Source: Elymus sibiricus
Taxonomy: Eukaryota; Streptophyta; Magnoliopsida; Poales; Poaceae
Length of the DNA: 64,000 bases
Direction: 5' to 3'
NCBI GenBank assembly: GCA_039707655.1
Contig: CM077666.1
Coordinates: forward strand, 401,345,886-401,409,885
The notes below the pieces were generated by a model that did no database searches, had not been told where the DNA came from, and saw only the letters and a program-made list of their open reading frames with translations. Below are positions 24,271 through 36,146 of the stretch, piece after piece; positions within the stretch are counted from its first letter, which is position 1, and the number at the start of each line of letters is the position of its first letter. The position numbers and the translations under genes are program-made.

Positions 24271-27003
24271 ACGGATGGTATCAGAGCCAGGCTGACTGTA
24301 GGTTACCCTAGCCAGACTTCATTGCCTCTTGATCAGTAGAAAGCCCAGATGGATGTCAGCCATCTTTGCCAGACAGGCACGGCTACTATTGACCATAAGG
24401 CAACCCCATAGGATTTTTGGCTCCATCAGACCCCAACTCTCGTGGCCTTTGCCTCCGTTGTGAAATGTCCGCACCACGCAACGACCCGTGAGCCCTTAAC
24501 CCCCTAGGTAAACCAGATATCCCCACCTTGCTTGCTAACCATGGCACTTCTCTTCCTAAATCCAGTTTCCTTTGGGAAACGCTTATAAATTCCATCTCTC
24601 CCCGACAACCCTAGGATCGTTGACTAAGCCTCTTTGGCTATGGTCGTGCGTTGAGTCTGATGTTCCCTAAGGAAGTAGTAGGAGCTGGACACCAATTGCT
24701 ACCAGGAGCATTGTGTGGTTTCGCTTCTAAATCCTTAGAGGAGCATCGAGTGCGCTATATTAGTTATACTAGTGAATCTTTGGCCACGTATGTGTAAGGT
24801 CCGCAAAATTTGAGCTTTATTTGCTTTTTGGTTTTTCGCGGTTCTTGCCTCTTTTCTCGTTTCCGTTCTCTTGCTCCGACTGGATCCATCCGCAAGTGCC
24901 GTCAAGAATACCAACATACAGCGTGGATAATACCCAATAATCCAAATTCAGTAAGAATCAAGCCAAGCCAACTGCCTGATATTCAGAACACCAACACCGG
25001 ATCTGCCAAATGAAGACTGTGTCCGAAACAGAATCTGCGTGCAACCGACAAGACCAGAATCTACCTGAGAGAGTTTGCCTCAGAATTGATCACACCAACA
25101 GGGACAAATTATTCCATCTTGATACAAGGATTATTTTGGTCAGTGGAGTGAACCTTGAGTTTTTCCAATGGACTCAAGAATCATTTACCGCCCATAGAAG
25201 ACATATTTCAAGAATGGGAATATGCCGAGAGCAGCCACAGAATTCTGGTATGTTAATATAAATTTCAAAGCATCTTTTGGAATTCACCGGTGCATATACA
25301 AAATTTTCCGGGCACCGTGAACAAGGCTTGCGAGGAATACGGATAAGTTTGTGGTTGCCCAGAATCAATGAGAATTTCATATGCCTGGAAGTTCAGCTAA
25401 ACTGAATGGAATTATTTGTCAACTGCTCACTACCGGCAACACTTGGTTTGAATGCAAAGGGTATTCCGAATTAATTACTAACATGAAGTCTGCATCAATT
25501 GTGCAACCCCTACAGCAACAATGATTAGATCAGCAGAAGGACAAGCGGTGTGCATGACCACCGGAATATCTTCCGTCAAGGTCCGACAGTTTATCACAGT
25601 GCAAGGCTTTTGGTACAAGGAACCCAGCCTTCCTCCGCAAGCTATCGAGAGAAGCTTACAACACAAGACTCCCAACCTTCCTCGCTATGCTACCAAAGGG
25701 GAAAATCTTCGGGAGTACGACACTCCTATCTTCCTCAGCCCGCTACCGCGTAAAGCTTTCAGCATAAGGCACTTGACCTTCCGCGGTAAGCCACATGAAG
25801 AAAAGCTTCTGGGGTACGATACCCAGCCTTCTTTAGCATGCTACCCTGGCAGAAGCTTCGAGTGCAAGGAATTCAGCTTTCTTTAGCATGCCATCGTGTC
25901 CGCAACAATCTTGTCAGAAGCACGAACCAGTCTGGACACACATCCACCTCAGAACTCAGTGGGTATGATAGAATTTGTTCTACCTTTGCATATGTTGTGA
26001 GCATGCAGTCCAGTGGATCAGTTCATGTGAGCCACTTGTACACGGGAATGACTGTGCTCAAGAGAAACGTCGGCCCCATACTTCAAAGAAGGTTGTGAAC
26101 ACAGCAATCCCTACGAGATATGCAAGAGGAAATTGTGAATACAAGCCCAACAAGCTGGATATGACCAAGGAGCCATGATGGTAGGTCATGACAAGTTCCC
26201 CAAAAGGAACCCCCAAGAACAAGGAAGTCTTGAATAAACAATCTCCGCTACGGTCAACAAAATGAAATTTGACAAGGTGATATTATCAATCTTTGTCAGA
26301 CTCTTGCATATACGGCCACAACAATGCAGCCAGCATGTTATACTCATCATGAGCATGGGCCATCGACCAAGATAAGAGGCTATGCCCCGAAAGGTACACC
26401 GGATGATAGCCATACTATGTCAGCTCAGTAAGGACCACAGAGGCTGTACAGGGCAAAGCCACCTCAGAAATTACCGTCTATGATTACTTTGTGATCGTGC
26501 CCGACATTTCAGTTGGGAACCTCCTGAAAACAAGTCAGAATGCAAGAAGAACGCATCCGTATAGAACCCACAGCCAGATTGAGCATTCTGACAAGGCAAA
26601 AAGAGAGCCACTCCTAGCCACTCCAGGCCATACGATCACGTGAGTCCGGTACCCAGAAAGAATGTCTCGCCCTTGGCAGTCAGTGTACGAAGTATCGCAA
26701 TAAAACCCGAAGCAACTAGTCCCAGGCCATGGAAACCAGACTATTTGTCAATACTCGGAGCTACCCACCAACCCCAGCCAACAATTTACCAGCACAAAGG
26801 GTTTACCTGACAGGAAAGAGAAGGATTCAATGCAGTCGTCTGAAAAAGACAGCACCGGAGCCATCAAAAGAGGCAGTTAAGAGGTCAGTAAACAAATGAA
26901 GCCAAGATAGCTGATGGATCCAAGTCGCACACAGGTAAGTCCCCTTAGCCGGGAGGTAAGCCCAGAAATCTCGAGGACGAGATTTTCTTAAGGGGGGTAG
27001 GTT
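24271..27003 (+). other. Non-coding internal domain of the LARD element
   Basis: 2733 bp with only short open frames. The primer-binding site is 24276-24291 (TGGTATCAGAGCCAGG), five bases after the LTR. An internal ~50-bp tandem repeat lies at 25602-25905. The polypurine tract is 26991-27003. A structured RNA rather than protein output is expected for packaging by another element's proteins (inference). Confidence 0.8.
25602..25905 (+). repeat. ~50-bp AAGCTT tandem repeat in the LARD internal domain
   Basis: Six diverged copies start near 25603, 25652, 25704, 25753, 25803 and 25853. Most begin AAGCTT and contain a CAGCCTTCCT-like core and a GCATGCTACC-like end. Spacing is 49-52 bp. Confidence 0.65.
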
Positions 27004-30000
27004 TGTAACACCCTGGTTTTCGCTCCTCGTTTTTTTTCCTTTGCGGGATTTGACTCCCGTTTTTTTTTCGATGTTATCGGGTTTTCTCTTGCCTTTGAGT
27101 ATATGAAGATGGTCAGTTAGCCTTGCCCTTCTTATCCAACCAGAGATTCTCTCCAGACCAACCTTGCCACCCCAGATATCTTCTCAGGATTTTGCCACCG
27201 AAACCCTACTCTCCGGTCTACCGGAAGGGAAACCCTAATTCCTTCCGTTACAAAGGAACCCCAATTTCCTTTGATCTTTTGCCTCCCAAATTTCTCCCAG
27301 TGATCATCCTATCCTTTTAAACCCTGGATATGCAAAAATATTGCCAAGTCATTTGCAATATTTTTCATTTAAAATTAATTCATTTTTCTGCCAGTTAAAG
27401 GATTAAATCCAGGAAAATATCTATCAATCTCCAAAGTTCATGAAAACTTGTGGAGATATTATTTCTGATTATATTGAGCTCCCATACAAATATTGGCAAT
27501 AATTAAATAAGGGAAATTGCATTTTCCTATTTAAAGCCAGTATTGCAATTTGGGCACTTTCCAAAGGAGCTGCTATTTTGGTAGCCAGAAAAAATCCCAA
27601 ATAATTTGTGGAGCTTCTCCTATCCATATCTTCACCATTTCCATCAAGATCCCATGTTCCACAGATCAAACTTTGAGAGCATCATCCAATTCTTGTTTCT
27701 GGATTTATTTTGAGGTTGTGAAGCAACTATATTTTATATTGCTTCAAAAATTCTCAAATTAATCCAGGACTTCACATTCCCTAAATGATGTGACCATGAA
27801 AAAATTCACATCATTTTATCTAGCCAATTTTTCCCAAAAATTCCATCTAGTTTCTGTCCAGATCTAAGCTCTGTGAAGGAAGTACCACTTTGGCATTTCC
27901 AAATGAGCTGAAATTTTTCCTGCACCTTCATATCTCCAAATCGTCACCCTCCACCAAAATCCAGCTCATTCCATCAAGCCAAATGAGTGCAGCTTCAAGG
28001 TCAGGTTTCTGGACCAGATTATGCTTTGTGAAGGAAATGCCTTCAAATTTTGCAAGAACCTAGTCCTTCCTACCACATTTCCCTGTGACAACTTTTCCAG
28101 CTCATTGGCACCTCTGTTTGACCACAACTTCCTCCCCAAGTTCCTATCCAGAAACTGTTCTGGATCCTTTCGATCACTCTAGAGCCATCCTGGTCCACCC
28201 AATGACCAATCTTGTCTATTTGAGCAGTGAGGGAGCTGTTTGACAAGGTTGGACAGGCAGGAGAGCGCCAGAGCTGGTAGTGCACGTGGTGACCGCGTGG
28301 ACAGCAGGCAGAAACGGTGCTCTGCGGCACTGTTCTCGTCGTGCAGCTCACTCCGGCCAGCTCCGGCTTATCCGGCCATGTCTAGCGGGTTCGCGACGCA
28401 CACGTGCCCCTCTCCCGCAGCTTCTCCCTTCTTCTTTCTTCTTCTCCACGCCGCGGCGGTCGCCGCCGTAGTACTGTCCAGCCCGTGAGCCGTCGTCTTC
28501 TTCTCTCCCGTTGGATTCTTCTCCTCCGAGCCATCCCCTCCCTCTGGCGCTCGTCAGGTCGGCACCACCGAGCGAGTGCCACCTCGCCGGAGCTCCAGTG
28601 TGTGGCTAAGGTTGCCACGGCGGCCGTCCCTATCCACCCACCCCGGCCGGCTATAAATAGCCATGGCCGGAGCCTCCCCGTCCATCCCCGAGCTCACCCA
28701 ACAGCTCACTCTCCCTCCTAAACCTTCCCCTAGCCAAAGCCCGAGCTCAAGGAGCTCTCCTGCTCCGCATCGCCGCCATGGCCGCCACTCTCCCGCGCCT
28801 AAATTCGCCCACCCCCGGCCCTCTCTGCTCCACCCAACCACCGTAGCCGAGCACCACCACCACCCGCAAGCCCTCCCCGCCTCCATTCTTCCCCGGGGCA
28901 GGCTATGGCCTTGGCCCGAGCTCCGCCCGAAGCTGCCGTCCGCCGTGGCTGAAGGAGCGCTCGCGACCGCCCTCCTCGAAGACTGCGCTCTGCCGGGATG
29001 GATGCGGCTTGTCTCCCCGGTCACGCCGGTGGCCAGGGCCTCGCCGGAGGTGGCCTGGGCCGCCCGGACGAGCGCCGGAGCCGGCGGCCTCCCGCTGCTC
29101 TGTTGCGTTCATCGGGACAGATGAAGCAGGGAGGGAGGAGAGGGAAAGGTCAATGCGGGCCCCTTCGTCAGCCACACAGCCACCGGGCCCGCAGGTTTAA
29201 GTGGAAGCGGTTTTTCAAAAATGCGCTTTTCTGTTTTGAAAGCGTACTTTGGCGCAGCTCTCGGCCGAAATACGTTTTCGCTTCAGAGAAGGCGTATTTT
29301 CAGAAATGCGTTTTCACTTTCCAGCCGCCGGCCGGAACGGTTACTTTGTGGACGTTCGTCAGTTAGCAGTAAAAATGGACAGAAATCTGTTTGTTTTCTG
29401 CCTAACGAACGAACGGCCCTATCTCTTCAACCGTAACTCCGATCGAGGTGAATCCAAAGTCCACTTCTTCAGTTCGTCGAGCCCGTTCCGATGGCATCAT
29501 TTTCATAATGTTTCCACACTGTGAAAATGACCATTTTGCCCTTGCCCTTCTATCAGCGCCTCCGAGAGAGAATCTTTTCCGGCGAATTCTCCGCGAGCTC
29601 ATCGCACTTCTTCCCGGTGTATCCGTCCACCCCCAGGCAAGCCGACCATCTGATATATGCCCTAAAGCATTGCTCTGTGTTATTCTTGCGTGTTTAATTA
29701 ATAAATATGCCTGTGTTAGTGGTAGTAATTAAACTCCTGCTAGTTCGGACTTGCTATTTACATTACCTGCTATTGCCCATCATGTTATCGCACTAGTGAC
29801 TCGTTGTAATGCATATGGAGATAGGTTGTTATGTTTTCATAGTGTTACATCATGCATGGTTACAGTTATTGCAATATTATGAAATGTGACTTAATAATGA
29901 CAACAACCTCCTTCGTCGACTGGATCGAGTCATAGTGCCACCTATCCGGACTTACCCGTGCAGCCACATTTGCCGGAATGGGACGACCCTGACTTTGTCT

Positions 30001-31151
30001 ATTGTCTTGCCTCTTGTCGGTACCACCAACTATGGAGGGTTATGCGTGCGTGCTGCCCTGATCAGGTAGACGACGATAATCCTATGAGCCCAGTTTGGTT
30101 ATGTGCGCACGTCCCCGTTTGGGACAGTTTTGTTTGGCCACGACGGTGGCAGGTGTCACGGGGTGACACAGGGGCCACCCAGGACATGACCCTGGGAGGG
30201 TATGATTGTCGGTGGGACCGTAAGAGTGTCGGGCAATAGACCGAGTTTTGTTGGAGCAGCACTGGTCCACCCGAATGGGAACATGTACTAAAGTACGAGG
30301 CCAGGCGCTCCATGGTGTGGGTAAAGTGCACAACCTCTGCGGAGTGTAAATCTATTCGAATAGCCGCGTCCTCGGTCATGGACAGTTCGTGTAGGCCCCT
30401 ATTTGGTCCGTGTCGAGTCTGGAGGAACAAACTATATAATGTCATTGCTAAGACTGAACTAGAGAATATTAAGGTTTGTTAGACTTGCAGTACAGATGCA
30501 TGGACATCAGATGATGTCAGAGGTATGATTGCTAGCCATGTGATGGCTATGAGCTAAGCGGATGGATGACCACAAAGTTCGGACCGGACTTGGATTGTGA
30601 GAATACTCGGAGTATGTATTATTTGCTTGATATGCTTTACCTTACTGCAATAGTTATTATGATAGATAATCCTGCTAGGACATGATGATTAATGTTGCTA
30701 AATGATTAATTTTGCAAGATAATCCTGCCATATTATGATATTTAATACTGTTAAGATAACATGCATGCTTGAATGCCATGGATTGCTTTGCTTGGTGTAT
30801 ATGTTGGTTTGGTTTGCTTGCGAGTACATTCAAAAGTACTCAGCGGCCTTCAATGTGGCCAGGTTCACCTAAGGATTCGACGTTCGCTAGCAAGGAGCCG
30901 GAGTATTCGCGGGCTAGAGGAGTAACCCAGTCAGATCCCTGTGGATTGGAGCCGCACCAGGACCATGCTGCCTTAGATAGGGCCTTTCCGCTGCAATCAC
31001 CCTTGTAAACTACCATGTAAGACCTATATATCCATTAATAGAAATGTCCGTGTTCATGATACTTGTTGTAAAAGCGCATGCCAGAGTGATTTCCTGGGCT
31101 GGCATGTGCGGCGACCGTCTGGCTACTGTGGTATTCAGGCGGGGCGCCACA
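27004..31151 (+). repeat. 3' LTR of the LARD element
   Basis: 4148 bp, nearly identical to 20121-24270. Differences include a short insertion near 28863 (CGCAAGCCCTC) and loss of a short segment near 28040. A TATA box is at 28652-28659. The right edge is fixed by the TCGAC duplication at 31152-31156. Confidence 0.9.
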
Positions 31152-31666
31152 TCGACCGGCTTCAGTTAGTAGCGAAGGAATCGCTCAGGTTCAGTTAGCA
31201 GCGAAGGGAACGCTCGGGTTCAGTTAGCAGCGAAGGGATCGATCGGCTTCAGTACTTAGCTAGTGCGATCGCTCGGGTTCAGTAAGCAAACGCCTCGCTC
31301 GGGTGCAGTTAGCGAACGCCTCGCACACACGCGCGCGTACGAGAGAAACACGCAAACCACACTGCATGACTCGGCCCCGACCACCCACCGTAACCGGGAA
31401 TTCCCCGAAAATTTCCTCGGCCTCACTTCTACCATGATTTTTTACGTGATGGACGGCCCAACGAATGTCATGCGGGTGCGTCTCCGGCCCGCCCAGGACG
31501 AAAAGCCAATTTTCTGTCATAATTTTTTGTCATAGAAGTAGGAGCCCACCACATCTATGATGATACGTGTTTTTGTCACAATTATTGTCATAGAAGTGTC
31601 ACAACCATGACAGAAAAAGTTTTCGTTTGGGCCATAATGTCACGGATGTGTCTTTTTTTTGTAGTG

Positions 31667-32635
31667 CGTCCTCCTCGGATTGAGGTAAGTAGTTGTCGTC
31701 CGCCCCCTCGAAGAGGTGGTCAAGGTTGTCGTCCTCTATGGGGTTGTGTGGGTGTTCTGGGGAGGCTTGGAAATCCTCCCCCAGGTTGTCTGCGTTGTTT
31801 GCCGCCGCGTCGGTATTATTGGCGGTGGCGTCATGCCCACTGGGGTCCCCATTGGCCCCTCTCGGGCGTCTCCGCCGATGTCTTGACGGGTTCTTGGGGG
31901 TATCCACCATGTATACATCATAGGTGGAGGTTGCGGTCCACTTGCCGGTGTTGACCGGTGGCGTGGTGGTTTCTGCAGGGCCGTCGACATCTTCAGCCAT
32001 GTCGGTGGCTTCATCGTAGTCTAACACGTTGGTTAAGTCATCGATCGTGGCGACTAGATGGGTGGCGGGTGGCATATAAGTTTCCCGATCGTCGGCTTTA
32101 AGTCCGATCTTCTCATAGACCGAGGTCTGACTGTTTGAGATTGATAAGCTCTAGAAGTGATTGGTGGATCGCCTGATGCATCCGTGGCCTCGTGCGGGAC
32201 CGGGGTTGATTCTAGATCTGATACCTGGACCAGCTCTAAATCCGATGTAGTACCCAAGGTGTCATCCGGTCCGGCCCCTCCAGTCAACGCATCGGGGGCC
32301 GGGCCAGCGTCGGGGATTGATGCTGAGGCGAGGTCGCCCGAGGTAGGAGCGAGCGTTTCCTTCGTGGGATCTTGAGAGGCCTGAGAGCTTGGCCCGACGT
32401 CCACGAGGGAGATCGGTTCCGTGGTCGAACCCCCATTTTCTGACAAGCCTTCGATCTGGCCTGGCGCCCAACCGGTAAGGACGAGCTCTTCACGGGAATC
32501 TGCGGTGTATTCCAAGCTTCCGAACGTTACGACGTGATCTGGAGCGTAATTCTCGACGGGAGCTAGATGGCCCGAAGAGCCAGCACAAAAGATGTCCCCG
32601 TAGCCGGAGCCGCAATTGATCTGCAGGTGAGCCAT
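31667..32635 (-). pseudogene. gag: Tat gag N-terminal part, cut by the CACTA end
   Basis: It starts MAHLQINCGSGYGDIF at 32635 and runs about 170 residues of Pro/Ser/Asp-rich sequence. A frameshift near 32080 moves it to the frame carrying PPATHLVATIDDLTNVLDYD and DVYMVDTPKN, ending in NYLPQSEEDA at the CACTA insertion. It matches element 2 gag (10570-11070). The homologous reading frame continues past this point in element 2 but not here. Confidence 0.75.
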
Positions 32636-32681
32636 CGATCCTTTTTTTATCTCATAGCAGAACTCTCAATGAAAGCACCAG

Positions 32682-33172
32682 TGTCGGTGTATAAACCGGC
32701 TGCCTCAAGGTAGGGGGTCCCGAGCTGTGGATCTCGGATCAATGGTAACAGGAACAAAGAAGACAGTGTTTACCCAGGTTCGGGTCCTCTCAAAGAGGTA
32801 ATACCCTATGTCCTGCTTTGATTATATTGATGGTGAAGTATCGAGTACAAGCTTGATCTACCTCGAGATCATAAGGAGAAGTCTAACCCTAGGGCTAGGT
32901 GGATGGTAATTGTGATTCTGTGTCCTCTACAGGCTAAACCCTCCGGCTTATATACATGCCAGGTAGGGCATCTAGGGTTACATAGTCGGTATCCAGGGAT
33001 GCGTATGGAGGCGGCAGGAGATGTCTTGGGGTATACTCCAAGTCTTCGGCAGGTGTAATCTTGACCACGTCATGGCTTTCGGAGTCCATCTGGATGAGGA
33101 TGAGGGCCTTCGGGCCCAGCCCGAGGACTATGGGACGACTAGGTTGGGACCCCCTAGTCCAGGACACCGTCA
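32682..33172 (-). repeat. 5' LTR of Tat element 3
   Basis: 491 bp; minus strand from TGACGGTGTCCTGG to TATACACCGACA. The inside edge is followed by leader text CTGGTGCTTTCATTGAGAG on the minus strand, as in element B. Confidence 0.85.
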
Positions 33173-33305
33173 ACTGGGCACTACGTTAATAGGTTAGTCC
33201 CCAAAAATGATATAAAATAGCATATTATTGCATATAAAACATCCAAGATTGATACTATAATAGCATGGAACAATCAAAAATTATAGAAACATTGGAGACG
33301 TATCA
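33173..33305 (-). repeat. Athila LTR stub (first ~133 bp, minus strand)
   Basis: On the minus strand it begins TGATACGTCTCCAATG at 33305 and matches the first 133 bp of the LTRs at 33471, 39013, 50375 and 59062, ending GTGCCCAGT, where Tat element 3 begins. The rest of this Athila copy is missing. Confidence 0.85.
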
Positions 33306-33470
33306 ACCCATAATGAGGTATGGCGTAGAACTTTATGAATGCCTCCCGCCCGAGAAGGGCATGGTAGCCAGTTCGGAAGGGTACGATGTGGAACGTTAAC
33401 TCCTCGGACCAATATTTCTTGGGAGTGCCGAAGACCACGTCGAGAGTGATCTTTCCCTCACATCGTGCCT
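33306..33470 (-). pseudogene. Tat B protease, C-terminal piece
   Basis: The minus-strand frame with EGKITLDVVFGTPKKYWSEE and FRTGYHALLGREAF continues the protease domain begun at 40850-40557. It ends at the Athila stub border (33305) with PHYG. Confidence 0.75.
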
Positions 33471-34532
33471 TGATACGTCTCCAACGTATCTATAGTTTTT
33501 TATTGTTCCATGCTATTATAGTATCAATCTTGGATGTTTTATATGCAATTATATGCCATTATATATCATTTTTGGGACTAACCTATTAACCTAGTGCCCA
33601 GTGCCAAATGCTGTTTTTTACTTGTTTTTGTCTTTTCAGAAAATCATTATCAAAAAGAGTCCAAACGGAGAAAAAACTTTGGATTAATTTTTTCTGGACC
33701 AGAAGGGACCCACAAAGCTTCGGGAGAAGACTAGAGGAATCACGAGGGAGCGACAAGCTCAGGGGGCACGCCCCCAGGCTTGTGGGCCCCTCGTGGCACC
33801 TCTTGACCTAATTCCTTCGCTATAAATTCCAAAATATTCCCAATATACCAGAGAGATAGAAGAAAAAACCTTTCCGCCGCCGCAAGCCTCTGTTCTTCCG
33901 TGATCCCATCTGGAGGCCTTTTCCGGTACTCTGCCGGAGGGGGAATCGATCATGGAGGGCTTCTACATCAACCTTGCTGCCCTTCCAATGATGTGTGAGT
34001 AGTTTACCACAGACCTACGAGTCCATAGCTTGTAGATAGATGGCTTCTTCTCTCTCTTTGATCTTCAATACCATGTTCTCCATGATGTTCTTGGAGTTCT
34101 ATCCGATGTAATAATTATTTTCTTTTCTATCAATTGCCCAACAGTAATTTGTTTACCCACCGTATGATATGTGTTCGAGAGAGAAGCCTCTAGTGAAAAC
34201 TATGGCCCCTGGGTCTACTTTTATCATATATTAAAATCCAAAAATACCTTGCTGCAATTTACTTACCTTTATTTTATTTAGTATTTTACTTTATCTATCT
34301 ATCACTATTAGAATTAACCCTTGCAAATAACCGCTAAGAGGATTGACAACCCTCTTATTTGCGTTGGGTGCAAGTGTTTGCTTTTGTGTGTGTAGGTGCT
34401 GCTAACGAGGTTCTGTGTGGTTCTCCTACTGGATTGATAGCGTTGGTTCTTAACTGAGGGAAATACTTATCTCTACTGTACTGTATCATCCTCTCCTCTT
34501 CGAGGAAATCCCAACGCAGCTCACAAGTAGCA
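33471..34532 (+). repeat. 5' LTR of Athila A, internally deleted
   Basis: 1062 bp against 1544 bp for the 3' LTR. About 480 bp are missing at ~34112-34118, where GATGTAAT joins directly to AATTATTTT. TGATACGTCTCC start, AAGTAGCA end. Confidence 0.9.
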
Positions 34533-34775
34533 GGAAGAATTTATGGCGCCGTTGCCGGGGAGACATCACCAAAACTTATCAAGTACCTTCACACAAACTA
34601 TCATCCACTTGCATTTATTTTATTTGCCTTTTTTATTTGCATTTTCCTCTCTTTTTCATCTCCCTCCACTTCTCTAAAAAATTAAAATACCAAAAATATC
34701 GTGTGTGTTGCCTTTGCTTGTGTTGCCATGTGCTTTCTATTTGCTTGTACCTTTGCTTGCGAAAAAACTATTGAT

Positions 34776-36146
34776 ATGGATCCTCATCCACTTGCTAATA
34801 TTTTCAAAAAATATAATTATGATGAACCAATTGCTAGTGAGTTGAGTGCACTTGATTATCTTTATGAAGTTTTGCTTGAAAATCATGAATCTGAAAATCG
34901 TGATGAAGTGTTAAAAGAAGAAATTTACAAAGTGATTCATGATAGCTCCTTGAATGAAAAGCATGATTGCAATGATGTTATTATAAATTCTACTAATGTC
35001 AATTGTGCTAATGTTATGCAAAACTACAAGCTTGGGGATAATAATTTTGTCATGTCCACTACTTATTGCAATGATCATGATTGGGGTGATAATGTTTCTT
35101 ATGATCTTGAAAACTTATTTAAGCCTCATGATGTTGAAACTCTCAAAATTAAAAAAATTCCACCCAAGCATGATATAAATGAGTCTATTAAAGCTATCTA
35201 TGTCTCCATTAATGAAAGTAAAGAAAGAACCGCTAGGTTGAGAGCTAAGCGAGAATTCCTAGAAAAAGCTATTTCACCCGGTTTTTATCATAGTAATGAT
35301 GAAGATATTAAAATTATTGGTGTCTCACCTATTGAATCCTTATTTAGTAATATAAAGCATGATGAAAAAGGGACGGAAGATGAGTCAACTTTAGCTAGAG
35401 GGCGTCCCAATTATTTGGAGGGTGATGATCTTAATGATAAAAATGATAAAAGTGGGTTTGGAGAGGTCAAAACTTTAAATAGTGATGCACCCACTGCTTT
35501 GGATTACAAGGACTTTAATTATGATAATTGTTCTTTCATTGAATGTATTTCCTTGTTGCAATCCATGATAAATTCACCAAATGCTTATGAACAAAATAAA
35601 GCTTTCACTAAACATATTGTAGAAGCTATGATAAAAGCTCATGAAGAAAAACTTGAGTTGGAAATTTCAATTCCTAGAAAATTACATGATGAATGGGAAC
35701 CTACTATTAAAGTTAAAATTAAAGATTATAAATGTAATGCCTTGTGTGATCTAGGTGCTAGCGTCTCTACTATACCAAAATCTTTACGTGACGTGCTAGG
35801 TCTCACCGATATGGATGCTTGTTCCCTTAATTTACATCTTGCGGATTCCACTATTAAAAAACCATTGGGTAGAATAAATGATGTGCTTACTCTTGCTAAT
35901 AGAAATTATGTGCCCATGGATATTATTGTTCTTGATATTGAATGCAATCCGTCTTGTCCTATAATTCTTGGTAGGCCTTTCCTATGAACCATAGGTGCTA
36001 TTATTGATATGAAAGAAGGTAATATAAGATTTCAATTTCCATTAAATAAAGGGATAGAACACTTCCCTAGAAATAGAATTAAGACACCATATGAATCTAT
36101 TATGAGGGCCACCTATGGAATTAATTTGAAGGATGACAACACTTGA
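34776..36146 (+). pseudogene. Athila A fused head-protease ORF with one nonsense codon
   Basis: The likely start is MDPHPLANIF at 34776; the frame is open from 34701. Residues 1-~118 form an acidic head (ALDYLYEVLLENHESENRDE) not found in D or E. From HDVETLKIK (~35127) it matches E, through an Arg/Lys-rich linker, SNDEDIKIIGVS, and a conserved helical block (NSPNAYEQNKAFTKHIVEAM) to an aspartic protease core (LCDLGASVSTIP) and CPIILGRPFL. An in-frame TGA at ~35985 stands where D and E have CGA; coding text continues to TGA at 36144. No zinc knuckle or polymerase is seen. Confidence 0.8.

Larger units (their letters stand above)
20121..31151 (+). mobile_element. LARD-type non-coding LTR retrotransposon with 4.15-kb LTRs
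   Basis: Full-length: 5' LTR 20121-24270, internal 24271-27003, 3' LTR 27004-31151, flanked by a perfect 5-bp duplication TCGAC (20116-20120 and 31152-31156). LTRs begin TGTAACACCC and end CCACA. The primer site matches initiator tRNA-Met and the polypurine tract is AGGGGGGTAGGTT. The 2.7-kb internal region holds no gag or pol text, which fits the large retrotransposon derivatives known in Triticeae. The TGTAACACC start and the CTCGAGGACGAGATTTT motif before the polypurine tract point to a gypsy/chromovirus parent, which is inference. LTRs differ by scattered substitutions and a few indels, so the insertion is not brand new. Confidence 0.9.
18880..31666. mobile_element. CACTA DNA transposon, left-truncated, split by a LARD element
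   Basis: The right end at 31666 reads GTCTTTTTTTTTGTAGTG, i.e. CACTACAAAAAAA on the minus strand, the CACTA terminus. Inside it are subterminal repeats: about 18 copies of CTGTTCATC-like text at 19270-20080 and several copies of a CGGGTTCAGTTAGC motif at 31160-31320. The left terminus is absent: 18880 begins mid-element, directly against the Tat LTR. No transposase coding is visible, so the copy is non-autonomous or deleted. CACTA sequence is 18880-20120 plus 31152-31666; between them lies the LARD insertion with a TCGAC duplication. The right end sits in the gag of Tat element 3. Confidence 0.75.
31667..33172 (-). mobile_element. Tat element 3, 5' part only (LTR, leader, gag start)
   Basis: Minus orientation: LTR 33172-32682, leader of ~46 bp, gag from ATG 32635 to 31667, where the CACTA end cuts it. 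The rest of the element should lie on the far side of the CACTA but is not in the window. Same family as element 2 by LTR ends and gag motifs. It sits in an Athila LTR stub (33173-33305). Confidence 0.8.

Noticed and set aside
28554..29175. Several 90-156-codon frames on both strands in the 3' LTR (same in the 5' LTR at 21692-22295)
   Set aside because: Overlapping frames in a GC-rich LTR block, no domain, small indels between the two LTRs shift the frames.
34701..34775. Hydrophobic N-terminal extension (signal-peptide-like) of the Athila A ORF
   Set aside because: Cys/Phe-rich text comes from the TTGC/TTTG-rich leader; A shares leader-type sequence with D and E before their ORFs, so the start at 34776 is more likely.
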